From Rugosimonospora sp040255525 (GTDB lineage: Bacteria > Actinomycetota > Actinomycetes > Mycobacteriales > Micromonosporaceae), in contig JBDZVD010000010.1 in NCBI GenBank assembly GCA_040255525.1, positions 34,574-98,573 on the forward strand: 64,000 nt of DNA, written 5' to 3'. The notes under the pieces were generated by a model. The model saw nothing but the letters and a program-made list of their open reading frames with translations. It was not told where the DNA came from and made no database searches. Positions 25,656-34,493 of the stretch are shown here, piece by piece. Position 1 is the stretch's first letter. Every line of letters begins with the position of its first letter. The translations under genes and the position numbers were made by a program.

Positions 25656-26603
25656 GTGACGGTTCGAGTCGCTGTGCTGGATGACTACCAGGATGTGGCG
25701 CGCGCGTTCGCGGACTGGGACAGCCTCGGCGATCGGGTCGAGCTGACCGTCTTCACCGACCACGTCGACGACGCCGTACTGGTCGACCGGCTCGCCGGGT
25801 TCGACATCGTGGTCGCGATGCGGGAACGCACCCCGTTCCCGGCCGCTGTGCTCGACCGCCTGCCCCGGCTCCGGCTGCTCGTCACCACCGGTATGGCGAA
25901 CGCCGCCATCGACCTCACGGCCGCCGGTCGGCGCGGCGTCACGGTCTGCGGCACGTCCAGCCTGGCGACCGGTACCGCGGAGCTGACCTGGGGCCTGATC
26001 CTGGCCCTGCTGCGCCACATCCCCGAGGAGTCGCAGCGGATGCGTTCCGGCGGCTGGCAGCGCACCGTCGGTCGGGACCTGAGCGGCAGCACGCTCGGTG
26101 TGATCGGGCTGGGCCGGATGGGGGTCCGGGTGGCGAAGGTCGGGCAGGCGTTCGGCATGGACGTGGTCGCCTGGAGCCAGAACCTGCGGCCCGAGCAGGC
26201 CGCGGCGGTCGGTGCCCGCGCGGTGACCCGGGACGAGTTGCTGTCCGGATCGGACGTGGTGACGATCCATCTCAGGCTCAGCGACCGTACCCGTGGCCTG
26301 ATCGGCGAGGCGGAACTCCGGTCGATGCGCCGGGGCGCATACCTGATCAACACGTCCCGGGGCCCGATCGTCGACGAGGCCGCTCTGCTGACCGCGCTGC
26401 GCGAGGGGTGGATCGCAGGAGCGGGCCTGGACGTGTTCGACGCCGAGCCGCCGGCCGCCGACCACCCGCTGCGCACCGCGCCCAACACGGTGCTCACGCC
26501 GCACCTTGGCTACGTCACCCGCGCCACCTACGGGACGTTCTTCGGCGAGGCGGTGGGGGACATCGCGGCGTTCCTGGACGGCAAGCCGATCCGCGTGCTG
26601 TGA
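25656..26603 (+). CDS. D-2-hydroxyacid dehydrogenase (NAD-dependent)
   Basis: A protein of 315 residues with the NAD-binding fingerprint GVIGLGRMG at about 151-158. The family's three catalytic residues are present: Arg in LINTSRGPIVDEAAL, Glu in GLDVFDAEPP and His in VLTPHLGYVT. It belongs to the branch resembling phosphoglycerate dehydrogenase and glyoxylate/hydroxypyruvate reductases, which interconvert 2-keto acids and D-2-hydroxy acids. The GTG start is preceded by GGGAGG. It is 115 bp downstream of the GH65 gene and could be co-transcribed with it, but a metabolic link is not evident. Confidence 0.9.
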   Translation: MTVRVAVLDDYQDVARAFADWDSLGDRVELTVFTDHVDDAVLVDRLAGFDIVVAMRERTPFPAAVLDRLPRLRLLVTTGMANAAIDLTAAGRRGVTVCGTSSLATGTAELTWGLILALLRHIPEESQRMRSGGWQRTVGRDLSGSTLGVIGLGRMGVRVAKVGQAFGMDVVAWSQNLRPEQAAAVGARAVTRDELLSGSDVVTIHLRLSDRTRGLIGEAELRSMRRGAYLINTSRGPIVDEAALLTALREGWIAGAGLDVFDAEPPAADHPLRTAPNTVLTPHLGYVTRATYGTFFGEAVGDIAAFLDGKPIRVL

Positions 26604-26755
26604 GCCGGCCCCGCCGTGTCGCGTTCGCGACACCGTGGCTGTCCGGCCGGCGCCGGTAAACCACCGCGGCGGCGCAGACGTGGTACGGGCACGGCCGGCT
26701 CGGCCGCCGGAGGTCGCGGGGGCGGCTTCCGCCCGTACCCGTGAAGGAAACCGCC

Positions 26756-27418
26756 ATGCCCACCGCCCTTCGCCGCACCGCCGTGCTGGCCGCCCTGGCG
26801 CTGTTCACCGGCGTCGCGGCCGTAGCGCTGCCATCGTGCGCCTCCACCCGCCCCACCACATCCGCCGCCGCGTCCACCGCACCGGCGGCGTCCGCGGTGT
26901 CCACAGTGGCCACCAACGTCGCGGTGTCCACGGTGGCCGCCGCGACCGAAGTGGCCGCCGCGACCGACCTTCCGGCCCCGGCCGCGACCGCCCCGGTGAC
27001 CGGTGCCGCGACCGCCGACCCCTGGGGGCCGACGCCTCCCGTGCTGACCGGCGTGCGTACCGGCCGGCACGCCAGCTATGACCGCACCGTCTTCGACTTC
27101 TCCGGCGGCACGCCGGCGTTCCGGGTCGAGTACGGCGACCTGCGCCAGGAGGCCACCGGCGCGCTGGTACCGCTGGCCGGTGGCGCGCACCTGCGCGTCG
27201 AGTTCACCGGCGCGTACACCCGTGCCCCGCGCACCGGCGCCGGATCCTTCGACCTGCGCCTGGTGGTCGATCCCGCGCTCCCGGCCCTGCGCCAGGTCCG
27301 GTTCGGCGGGGAGTTCGAGGCGCACATCGCCGCCGGGCTCGGCCTGGCACACCGGACCGGATTCCGGGCGATCGCGCTGAACAACCCGCCGCGGGTGGTG
27401 GTCGACGTCGCGCACTGA
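26756..27418 (+). CDS. Secreted AMIN-like domain protein, probable lipoprotein
   Basis: A protein of 220 residues. An N-terminal signal (RRTAVLAALALFTGVAAVA) ends in LPSC, an acceptable lipobox, so the mature protein may be lipid-anchored. A low-complexity Ala/Thr/Val stretch of about 70 residues follows. The C-terminal 130 residues form an AMIN-like beta domain: VRTGRHASYDRTVFDF, FRVEYGDL, AHLRVEFTGAY and GFRAIALNNPPRVVVDV. AMIN domains bind the cell wall and localise proteins. The ATG at 26756 is preferred because AAGGAA lies 7 bases upstream; an in-frame GTG at 26741 would overlap that site. Confidence 0.8.
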   Translation: MPTALRRTAVLAALALFTGVAAVALPSCASTRPTTSAAASTAPAASAVSTVATNVAVSTVAAATEVAAATDLPAPAATAPVTGAATADPWGPTPPVLTGVRTGRHASYDRTVFDFSGGTPAFRVEYGDLRQEATGALVPLAGGAHLRVEFTGAYTRAPRTGAGSFDLRLVVDPALPALRQVRFGGEFEAHIAAGLGLAHRTGFRAIALNNPPRVVVDVAH

Positions 27419-27422
27419 ACCG

Positions 27423-27653
27423 CTCGGAACGATCATCGAATTGATGGCGGGGGATGGCCGGGCGAGCTTCCGTAGCGTGGCCGCCACGATGGGGGTGAAC
27501 GAGAGCACCGTACGGCGGCGGTTCGAGACCCTTCAGGGGCGGCTGCTGCCCTCCCCGGCGCCGGTGAACACCCCGGCCCCGGACGCGGGAGCGGCCCGTA
27601 CCGGCACGCCGACCGCGGACAGCGGCGACCGGGCCCGCGTCCGGGAACGCTGA
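27423..27653 (+). pseudogene. Remnant of an Lrp/AsnC-family regulator (HTH only)
   Basis: The open frame reads TIIELMAGDGRASFRSVAAT followed by MGVNESTVRRRFETLQGRLL. This is the second half of an AsnC winged-helix domain, where family members read (I)IxLLxxDGRASxxxLA followed by (L)GVSxSTVRRRxxxL. The sequence then turns into Pro/Ala/Arg-rich residues with no RAM effector domain. The N-terminus of the HTH is also missing, because the frame runs straight out of the preceding gene's end. This is a relic, not a functional regulator. Confidence 0.6.
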
Positions 27654-27672
27654 CTCCGGCCGCCGCACCGGC

Positions 27673-29133
27673 TCATCCGGCCGCCGGCTTCTCCCGCCGG
27701 GTACTGCGGAACGTCAGCGCCACCGCCACCGTGCCGGCGGCGATGACTGCCGACGCGGTGAACGCGCTCGCCATCCCGGCCACCAGCGTGTGGTGAGCGC
27801 CGGCCACTCCGGCGGGCGCCCCGACCGCGGCGTGCCGGGCCGCCGAACCGAACACCGTGACAAGCACCGCCAGCCCCAGCGAGGAACCGCTCTGCTGCAT
27901 CGTCTGCAGGACGCCCCCGGCCGCCCCGGCGTCCCTGGCCGCGACGCTGGCCATGATGACCGGGGTCAGCGGTACGAAGCTCAGTCCGCCGCCCAACCCC
28001 ATGAGCACCATGGGGCCGAGGATCGCCCCGGCGTACCCGCTGGCCGTCGAGATCTGGGTGAGCCAGATCAGCCCACTGATCATGACGAGCGTACCGGTGA
28101 TCACGAGTGGCTTGGGTCCCAGCCGATGCAGCAGGCGGGGGACCAGCCGGGTCATGGTGAACATGGCCGCCGCCATCGGCATGAACGCGAAGCCGGTGGC
28201 CAGCGCGCCGAAGCCGCGCACCTCCTGGAGGAACTGGGTCAGGAAGAAGAACATCGACATCATGGCGGCCGGCCCGAGCAGGAAATTCAGGTACGCGGCC
28301 GCGCGGTTGCGGTCGGCGAACAGCCGCAACGGCATGATCGGTTGCCGGGTCCGCAACTCGATGGCCAGGAACGCGATCAGCAGCACGATGCCGCCGGCGA
28401 GGGTGAGCCGGGTTTCCCGGCTGGACCAGCCGCCGGACGCGGCGTGGATGAACGCGTAGACCAGGGCGGCCACCGCACCGGTACCCGTCACGGCGCCGGG
28501 CAGGTCCAGCCGGGCCGGGTGCCGCTCCGGCTCGCGGACGTACCGCGGTGCCAGGATCACCGCCGCCAGCCCGAACGGCACGTTGATGAACAGCACCCAC
28601 CGCCAGGACGCCAGTTCGGTCAGTACGCCGCCGAGAACCAGTCCGACGGCGAACCCGCCGCTGGCCACGCCGGACAGCAGGGCGAGCGCGCGGATCCGCT
28701 CGCGGGGTTCGGTGAACGTCGTCGCGATCAGCGCGATCGTGCTCGGGCCGGCGGCCGCGGCGCCGACCCCCTGCGCGACCCGGGCGGCCAGCAGCCACCC
28801 GGCGGAGGTGGCGAACCCGCCGGCCAGTGACGCGGCGGTGAACAGTGCGACGCCGATCACGAACATCCGGCGCCGGCCGAGGATGTCGCCGGCCCGGCCG
28901 CCGAGGAGGAGCAGGCCGCCGTACGTCAGGGTGTAGGAGCTCATCACCCAGGCCAGGCTGGTGGCCGAGAAGTGCAGGCCGGTCTGGATCCGGGGGAGCG
29001 CGACGTTCATCACGGTGCCGTCGAGCATCAGCATGAGCTGGCAGGTGAGGATGATCGCGAGGGCGAGCCCGCGCCGGTGCGGGGGTGCCTCGCCACGGTG
29101 GATGACAGGTGTGGACAGCGTCTGCTGGGACAA
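27673..29133 (-). CDS. DHA2-family MFS drug exporter (TetR-controlled)
   Basis: A protein of 486 residues with about 14 helices. The first carries the DHA2 signature LTCQLMLMLDGTVMNVALPRI, and GGLLLLGGRAGDILGRRRMFV lies in the helix 2-3 region. It should pump drugs or a secondary metabolite using the proton gradient. The start is read as the TTG at 29133, which has GGAG five bases upstream. The reading frame stays open further upstream to 29307, but that extension would run through the operator array and encodes Arg/Pro-rich sequence. It is divergent from a TetR regulator over three copies of one palindrome. Confidence 0.85.
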   Translation of the reverse strand: MSQQTLSTPVIHRGEAPPHRRGLALAIILTCQLMLMLDGTVMNVALPRIQTGLHFSATSLAWVMSSYTLTYGGLLLLGGRAGDILGRRRMFVIGVALFTAASLAGGFATSAGWLLAARVAQGVGAAAAGPSTIALIATTFTEPRERIRALALLSGVASGGFAVGLVLGGVLTELASWRWVLFINVPFGLAAVILAPRYVREPERHPARLDLPGAVTGTGAVAALVYAFIHAASGGWSSRETRLTLAGGIVLLIAFLAIELRTRQPIMPLRLFADRNRAAAYLNFLLGPAAMMSMFFFLTQFLQEVRGFGALATGFAFMPMAAAMFTMTRLVPRLLHRLGPKPLVITGTLVMISGLIWLTQISTASGYAGAILGPMVLMGLGGGLSFVPLTPVIMASVAARDAGAAGGVLQTMQQSGSSLGLAVLVTVFGSAARHAAVGAPAGVAGAHHTLVAGMASAFTASAVIAAGTVAVALTFRSTRREKPAAG

Positions 29134-29164
29134 GACTGCTCCAGGAAAAGTACGCGGGAATATC

Positions 29165-29245
29165 CGGAGAAGCTCTCCGCTTCTCTCTTGGGATACTGTA
29201 CGGAGATGCTCTCCGCTTCGCAACCGGATTCGGAGAGATTCTCCG
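29165..29245. promoter_or_regulatory. Three copies of a TetR-type operator, CGGAGA-N3-TCTCCG
   Basis: Perfect 6-bp inverted repeats with a 3-bp centre lie at 29165-29179, 29201-29215 and 29231-29245, each followed by CTT or GCTT. Start-to-start distances are 36 and 30 bp. They fill the divergent promoter region of the exporter (start 29133) and the TetR gene (start 29268), with a GATACT -10-like element between copies 1 and 2. By family precedent the adjacent TetR protein binds here. Confidence 0.85.
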
Positions 29246-29267
29246 CTTAGCCGCGAAGGAGGCGCAC

Positions 29268-29978
29268 GTGCTCCCCGCTGACGGCACGCCCCGGGCCGAG
29301 GGGGCACTCGCGGCCGGGAGCGCGGCCCCGCCTGCCGGCACGGCTCCCGGCGGCGGCACGGCCGCGGTTTCCGGCACGGCCGCGGCTGGCGGCGCTTCCC
29401 CCGACGACCTGCTGCCCGGCGGGCGGCCGATGCGTGCCGACGCCCGGCGCAACCGCGGCCGGCTGATCGTGGCCGCCCGCGAGGCGTTCGCCGAGCACGG
29501 CCCCGAGGCGCCGCTGGACGACATCGCCAAGCGCGCCGGGGTCGGGCCGGGCACCCTGTACCGGCACTTCCCGACCCGCGAGTCGCTGCTGGCCGCGGTG
29601 TACCTGGACGACATCGAGGCGCTGTCCGCGCAGGCGGACCGGCTGCTCGACAGCGACCTCCCGCCGGACCAGGCGCTGGCGGCCTGGCTGGTGATCCAGC
29701 TCGACTACGTGAAGGTCAAGCGCGGCCTGGGCGCCGCGGTCAAGGCGATGCTCGGCATGAACGCGCCGACCATGACGTACTGCCGGGACACCCTGCGCGG
29801 CGCGCTGGCCCGGCTGATGGAGCCGGCCAGGCGGGCCGGGCTGATCCGCGCCGACATCGAGCCGGCGGACGTGCTGCGGTTGACGCACGGGGTCGCGATG
29901 GCCTGCGAGTCGGTGCCAGACGACGGCGAGCGGCTGCTCGGCTACGTCATCGACGGCCTGCGCCCGCAGCAGCGGTAG
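29268..29978 (+). CDS. TetR-family transcriptional regulator
   Basis: A protein of 236 residues. A Gly/Ala-rich N-terminal tail of about 50 residues precedes the TetR HTH: RRNRGRLIVAAREAFAEHGP, LDDIAKRAGVGPGTLYRHFP and TRESLLAAVYLDDIEAL. The remaining 120 residues are the ligand-binding/dimer domain, with the helix FLxxV-like pattern seen in the TetR group that controls MFS exporters. The GTG start has GAAGGAGG upstream. It is divergent from the DHA2 exporter and most likely represses it until a drug-like ligand binds. The long tail before the HTH is unusual but low in complexity. Confidence 0.9.
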   Translation: MLPADGTPRAEGALAAGSAAPPAGTAPGGGTAAVSGTAAAGGASPDDLLPGGRPMRADARRNRGRLIVAAREAFAEHGPEAPLDDIAKRAGVGPGTLYRHFPTRESLLAAVYLDDIEALSAQADRLLDSDLPPDQALAAWLVIQLDYVKVKRGLGAAVKAMLGMNAPTMTYCRDTLRGALARLMEPARRAGLIRADIEPADVLRLTHGVAMACESVPDDGERLLGYVIDGLRPQQR

Positions 29979-30197
29979 CCCGAATCCTCCGCCCCTGTGC
30001 CGGTCCCGGCGACCGGACGGGGCCCGACCCACCTCGCGGCGCGAGACGTTCCCGTGCGCAATCCCCGCCCGAAGAATTTCGCGGTTGCGGCGGAACCCTC
30101 CCGTGCCACAGCGCCGCCGGAAGGTCTCGACCTCCCGGCGGCGCCGTGTGGGACGGAACTGGTGTGGCTCAAGGACTTTCTTTCACCGGGTACGGGT

Positions 30198-33100
30198 TCA
30201 CGGGTTCACCGTGATGGTGAACGTCGAGGTCGTGTTCTGGATGTTGACGTAGTTGTCACTCTCGACCAGGTGGTTGAACGTCACCGAGCCGACCGCCGGA
30301 CCCTGTCCGGGCTCCGGCAGCGGGTTGGCCCAGATGCCGTACCCGGACTTGTCGTTGTACGTGTCGCCGCTGCGCTGCGCGCCGGTGATGGTGGTGTTGG
30401 TGAAGACGGTGTCGGTCACCGAGTACTGCGGGGAGCCCCCGACGTAGTCCGTCTGGAACATGATGCCGGAGTACGTGGGATCGGTGATGTTCGCGTTGTT
30501 CACCCGGATGCCCTGGAACGGTTGGGTCGCCGAAAAGACCCAGATCGCACCGAACACCTGGTCGCCCCAGAAGTGTCCACCGTCGCGGGCGAGAGTGAAG
30601 TTCTGGATGGTGGTGGGCGGGCTGGCTCCGAAGCCCTCGAACGGGTACCCGAAGTTCAGCGAGCTGATGGTCAGACCCGAGTAGCACAACGTGTCCGCGA
30701 CGAAGAAGTTCTGGACGGTGTTGGCGTAGCCGCCGTACACCGCGACGCCCGCCGCCCGCCAGGGCGTCAGCGCGGTCACGTTCTGGATCGTGTTGTTCTT
30801 CAGGTCGCCGCCGTTCTGGTCGGTGGCGGCGAACAGCGCGAAGCTGTCGTCACCGGTCGACCGGGCCTCGTCGTTGCTGATGACGTTGCCCTGGCTGCCG
30901 TTGGTGAGGTTGATGCCGTCGGCGTACAGGTCGCGGATACGCAGGTTGGTGAACGTCGAGTTGGTCACCGCGGCCGCACCCCAGACGCCGACCACCTGGT
31001 GTTCGATCCACACGTTGTCGATGGTGATGTTCGACATGTTCCGCAGGTCCCAGGTGTGCCCGGGCCCGTCGACGCGGGAATCGTAGTTGCCGAACCAGGC
31101 GAACCCGGTGAACGAGGAGCCGCTGGCACCGGACTGGAGGTCCCAGTCGGCGTCCGTGTTCTCCTGGTTGGCGGGCGCGTTGAACTGCGTGTACCAGACT
31201 CCGGCACCGACCACCTTCACCGGCTTGCCGTAGACCAGTAGCTTGCCGGCCACCGAGTACTGGCCGGCGGGCAGGTAGACGCCGGTCAGCGTGCCGGTGC
31301 TGTCCATCCGTACCTTGTCCAGCGCGTTCTGCACGTCCTGCTGGGTGAACCCGGCCGGTACGGTCAGGTGCGCCGGGTCCGGGTTCGCCACCGGTGCGGT
31401 CTGCTCCAGGCTGATGAAGTCGATCGCGTACTGGGACGTGTTCGACGCGTCCTTCTGGAGCTTGATGGTGCTGCCTGCCGGGTACGACGACGGGAGCAGG
31501 AAGTGCGCCTCGTCGTAGATGTGCCGGGGGCTGCCCGCGCCCGGCGAGTTGCCCGGGCCGGTCTCCGCGCCGTACAGCCAGGCGAAGTGCGAGGACAGGC
31601 TGAGCGGCTGGACGAGGGTGCCGTTCACGTACAGGTCGAGCGACGAGGTGATGCCACCGCCGCCGGCCGCGTCCGGGATGGAGAACCGCACCACGAGGGT
31701 GTTCGTGGCCGCCCGCGACGTCCACTGCACGTACGCGCCGGTCGAGTTCAGCGTGACCGCCCTGCGGCCGGACGCCTCGCCCGCGACGTCGCCGATGGTG
31801 CGGTTCGGGCCGACGACCGCTGCCCCGCCGCCCACCGTCCCCGACTCCGCCTCGTACGTGTCGTAGGGCATGTTCGCGCCCTGGCCCACGAACATCGCGG
31901 TGTCGCTGGTGTTGTTGCCCTGCTTGACCGGCAGCTCGTTGGCATCGACCGCGATGACCACCCGGACGTTGTACCGGCCGTTGGCCGCCGTCCACGAACC
32001 CATCGAGACGTTCGTGGCCGCGCCGGCCGCGAGCGCACCGCTGAACGAGCCGGTGAGCGTCCCCGCCGTGCTGTTGCTGGAGGTGTCGACGACCGTGAGG
32101 GTGACCGCGTGGGAACCGCTGCCGGTGGCGACGGTGCCCTGGTTCTTCACGGTGACCATGAACGCCACGGTGGTGCCGGCCGCCGGGTTGCCCGGCGTCC
32201 AGGCGACCGAGCCGACCAGGTCGGAACTCTGGACCGGCCTCACCACCAGGTTGGTCGGGTTGGTGTAGCTGTTGTTGCCGTCGTTTTGCTCGATGACGCT
32301 GTTCGCCTCGTCCACCTTCGCGGTCAGCGGGTACGTGCCGGCCGTCTGGGTGCCGATGTTCGCGGACACCGTGGTGGACGCGCCGGCGGCCAGCCCACCG
32401 ACCGAGGCGGTGCCGACCTTCGTGGTACCGAGGTAGAAGTTCACGTTTGTCGCGCCGGACGAGGCGTTGCCGGCGTTCTTCACGATGGCCGACGCGGTGA
32501 TCGAGTCGGTCTCGACCGGCGAGGCGGGGCTCCACGACGAGCCGGCGACGGTCAGATCCGGGTTCGGCGCCGGCGCGCCGATGACCTGGAACTCCGCGAC
32601 CTGGCCGCCGGGGGCACCGCTGTTGCTGGTGATGGACAGCTCGACATCGGCGACCCGAGCGCTGACCGGGATGCTCACCGAGTTGCCGGTCGACGGGTTG
32701 AACGTGTACGCCTGCGACGCCGACAGGGCGGAAAAGGACGCGGCGCTCTGCTCGCGGCCGAGCACCTGGATCGTCTGGGTGCGGGTGGCCCACGCCGGGT
32801 CCGGGTTGAGCTTCACCACGACCGTGTTCACGTCGGCGTTCGCACCGAGCTTGACGGTCAGCTGGCTCGGGTAGGTCGAGCCCTCGAAGTAGGTGGTGAG
32901 GTCGTTGTCGTTGGCGTTGGCCGGTACGTAGATGTAGGTGTTGGCGGTACCGGTGATGGGCTTGCCCACCGCGAGGTTCGAGCCGCCACCGCCACCGCTG
33001 CCGGTACGGGTGACGGTGTTGCTCGCCGCGGACTGGTTGCCGGCCGCGTCGTGCGCCTTGACGTAGTACGACACCGTGGCGGTGTCCGGCTGGCTGTCGG

Positions 33101-34493
33101 TGTACGTCAGGGTCGTGCCGCCCACCGTCGTGGCCAGCGAACCGTTGCGGTACACGTCGTACCCGGTGACGCCCACGTTGTCGGTCGACGCGCCCCAGGT
33201 CAGCGTGATCTGGCCGGACGCCGGCTGGGTGTACGCGAGGTTGCTCGGCGCCGTCGGCGCCTGGGTGTCGCCGCCGGACTGGCCGGTGCGGGTGACGCTG
33301 TTGCTGTTGCCGGACTGGTTGCCGGCGGCGTCGTGCGCCCGGACGAAGTAGGTGACCGTGGCGGTCAGCGGCCGCGTGTCGGTGTAGGTCAGCACCGTAC
33401 CCGGCACCGTGGTGACCAGTGTGTTGTTGGCGTACACGTCGTACCCGGTGACGCCCACGTTGTCGGTCGAGGCGTTCCAGGTCAGCTTGATCTGGCCGGT
33501 GACCGGCTCGGTGTAGGCCAGGTTGGACGGTGCCGAGGGTGCCTGGGTGTCACCGGTGGATGGCCCGTACACCTCGAACTCCGAGATCTGGCCGGCCGGC
33601 CACCCGGTGTTGGCGGTGATGGAAAGGCGCAGGTACCGGGTGGTCGTCGCGGTGAGGTTGATCGTCACGGTGTTGCCCGTGGACGGGTTGAACACGTACC
33701 CGGTCGAGGACACGATGTCGGCGAAGCTCGACCCGGTCGTGCTGCCCTGTACGGACAGTGTCTCGGTACGGGTGGCCCAGTCCGCCGACGGCGGGAGCTT
33801 GAGCACCAGCCGGTTCACGCTGACCGAGCTGCCCAGGTCGACCTGGAGCCACTGCGGGAACGCGTTGTTCGTGCTCTCCCAGTAGGTGGAGGCGTTGCCG
33901 TCGTTGGCGTTGGCCGCCACGTACGTCTGGGACACGCCGCTCGCGCTCATCGCCTTGCCGGACGCCAGGTTGGTCGACGACGAGGTACCCGAACCGTAGA
34001 TCTCGAACTCGGAGAGCTGCCCGGCCGGCCACCCGGTGTTGGCGGTGATGTTCGCCCGTACGTACCGGGCGTTCGTGGCGCCAAAGTTGATCGTCACGAC
34101 GTTGCCGGAGCCGTCGAAGTGGTATCCGGCGGAGGCCACGATCGTGGCGAAGCTGCTGCCGTCCGTGCTGCCCTGGATGGAGAGAGTCTCGGTCCGGGCG
34201 CCCCAGCCGGTGGGCAGCTTCAGGACGACCTGGTTGATGCTCGTACTGGCGCCCAGGTCGATCTGAGCCCACTGGGGGAACGTGTTGTTGGCGCTCTCCC
34301 AGTAGCTTGCCTGGTTGCCGTCGTTGAGATCGTTCGGCGTGTACGGGCTCGTGGAACTGCTGGACGAGGCGGCCTTGCCGGCCGCGAGGTTGGGGCCGGC
34401 GGCGGAGGCGGGGGACACCGCCAGCACCGGCAGCGCGGGCACCAGGAGCCCGGCAAGTGCCGCGGCGGCGATCCGCAGGTACGTCTTTCTCAT
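30198..34493 (-). CDS. Secreted multidomain beta-helix glycanase, GH87 (alpha-1,3-glucanase/mycodextranase)-like
   Basis: A protein of 1431 residues. A signal peptide ends at about residue 32. Then follow two discoidin (F5/8 type C) modules (about 33-168, 172-310), two fibronectin III modules (about 317-403, 412-500; both with LTWNASTDNVGVTGYDVY-like cores), a third discoidin-like module (about 506-640), two CARDB-like modules (about 645-870), and a CBM35/CBM6-like module (YDTYEAESGTVGGGAAVVG onward, to about 1010). The C-terminal 420 residues are a right-handed beta-helix with VWIEHQVVGVWG, DLYADGINLTNGSQGNVI and RSTGDDSFALFAA, resembling the acidic catalytic motifs of GH87. GH87 enzymes hydrolyse alpha-1,3-glucan or nigeran. 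Another beta-helix family is possible. A GAGGAA site precedes the ATG. Confidence 0.8.
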   Translation of the reverse strand: MRKTYLRIAAAALAGLLVPALPVLAVSPASAAGPNLAAGKAASSSSSTSPYTPNDLNDGNQASYWESANNTFPQWAQIDLGASTSINQVVLKLPTGWGARTETLSIQGSTDGSSFATIVASAGYHFDGSGNVVTINFGATNARYVRANITANTGWPAGQLSEFEIYGSGTSSSTNLASGKAMSASGVSQTYVAANANDGNASTYWESTNNAFPQWLQVDLGSSVSVNRLVLKLPPSADWATRTETLSVQGSTTGSSFADIVSSTGYVFNPSTGNTVTINLTATTTRYLRLSITANTGWPAGQISEFEVYGPSTGDTQAPSAPSNLAYTEPVTGQIKLTWNASTDNVGVTGYDVYANNTLVTTVPGTVLTYTDTRPLTATVTYFVRAHDAAGNQSGNSNSVTRTGQSGGDTQAPTAPSNLAYTQPASGQITLTWGASTDNVGVTGYDVYRNGSLATTVGGTTLTYTDSQPDTATVSYYVKAHDAAGNQSAASNTVTRTGSGGGGGSNLAVGKPITGTANTYIYVPANANDNDLTTYFEGSTYPSQLTVKLGANADVNTVVVKLNPDPAWATRTQTIQVLGREQSAASFSALSASQAYTFNPSTGNSVSIPVSARVADVELSITSNSGAPGGQVAEFQVIGAPAPNPDLTVAGSSWSPASPVETDSITASAIVKNAGNASSGATNVNFYLGTTKVGTASVGGLAAGASTTVSANIGTQTAGTYPLTAKVDEANSVIEQNDGNNSYTNPTNLVVRPVQSSDLVGSVAWTPGNPAAGTTVAFMVTVKNQGTVATGSGSHAVTLTVVDTSSNSTAGTLTGSFSGALAAGAATNVSMGSWTAANGRYNVRVVIAVDANELPVKQGNNTSDTAMFVGQGANMPYDTYEAESGTVGGGAAVVGPNRTIGDVAGEASGRRAVTLNSTGAYVQWTSRAATNTLVVRFSIPDAAGGGGITSSLDLYVNGTLVQPLSLSSHFAWLYGAETGPGNSPGAGSPRHIYDEAHFLLPSSYPAGSTIKLQKDASNTSQYAIDFISLEQTAPVANPDPAHLTVPAGFTQQDVQNALDKVRMDSTGTLTGVYLPAGQYSVAGKLLVYGKPVKVVGAGVWYTQFNAPANQENTDADWDLQSGASGSSFTGFAWFGNYDSRVDGPGHTWDLRNMSNITIDNVWIEHQVVGVWGAAAVTNSTFTNLRIRDLYADGINLTNGSQGNVISNDEARSTGDDSFALFAATDQNGGDLKNNTIQNVTALTPWRAAGVAVYGGYANTVQNFFVADTLCYSGLTISSLNFGYPFEGFGASPPTTIQNFTLARDGGHFWGDQVFGAIWVFSATQPFQGIRVNNANITDPTYSGIMFQTDYVGGSPQYSVTDTVFTNTTITGAQRSGDTYNDKSGYGIWANPLPEPGQGPAVGSVTFNHLVESDNYVNIQNTTSTFTITVNP

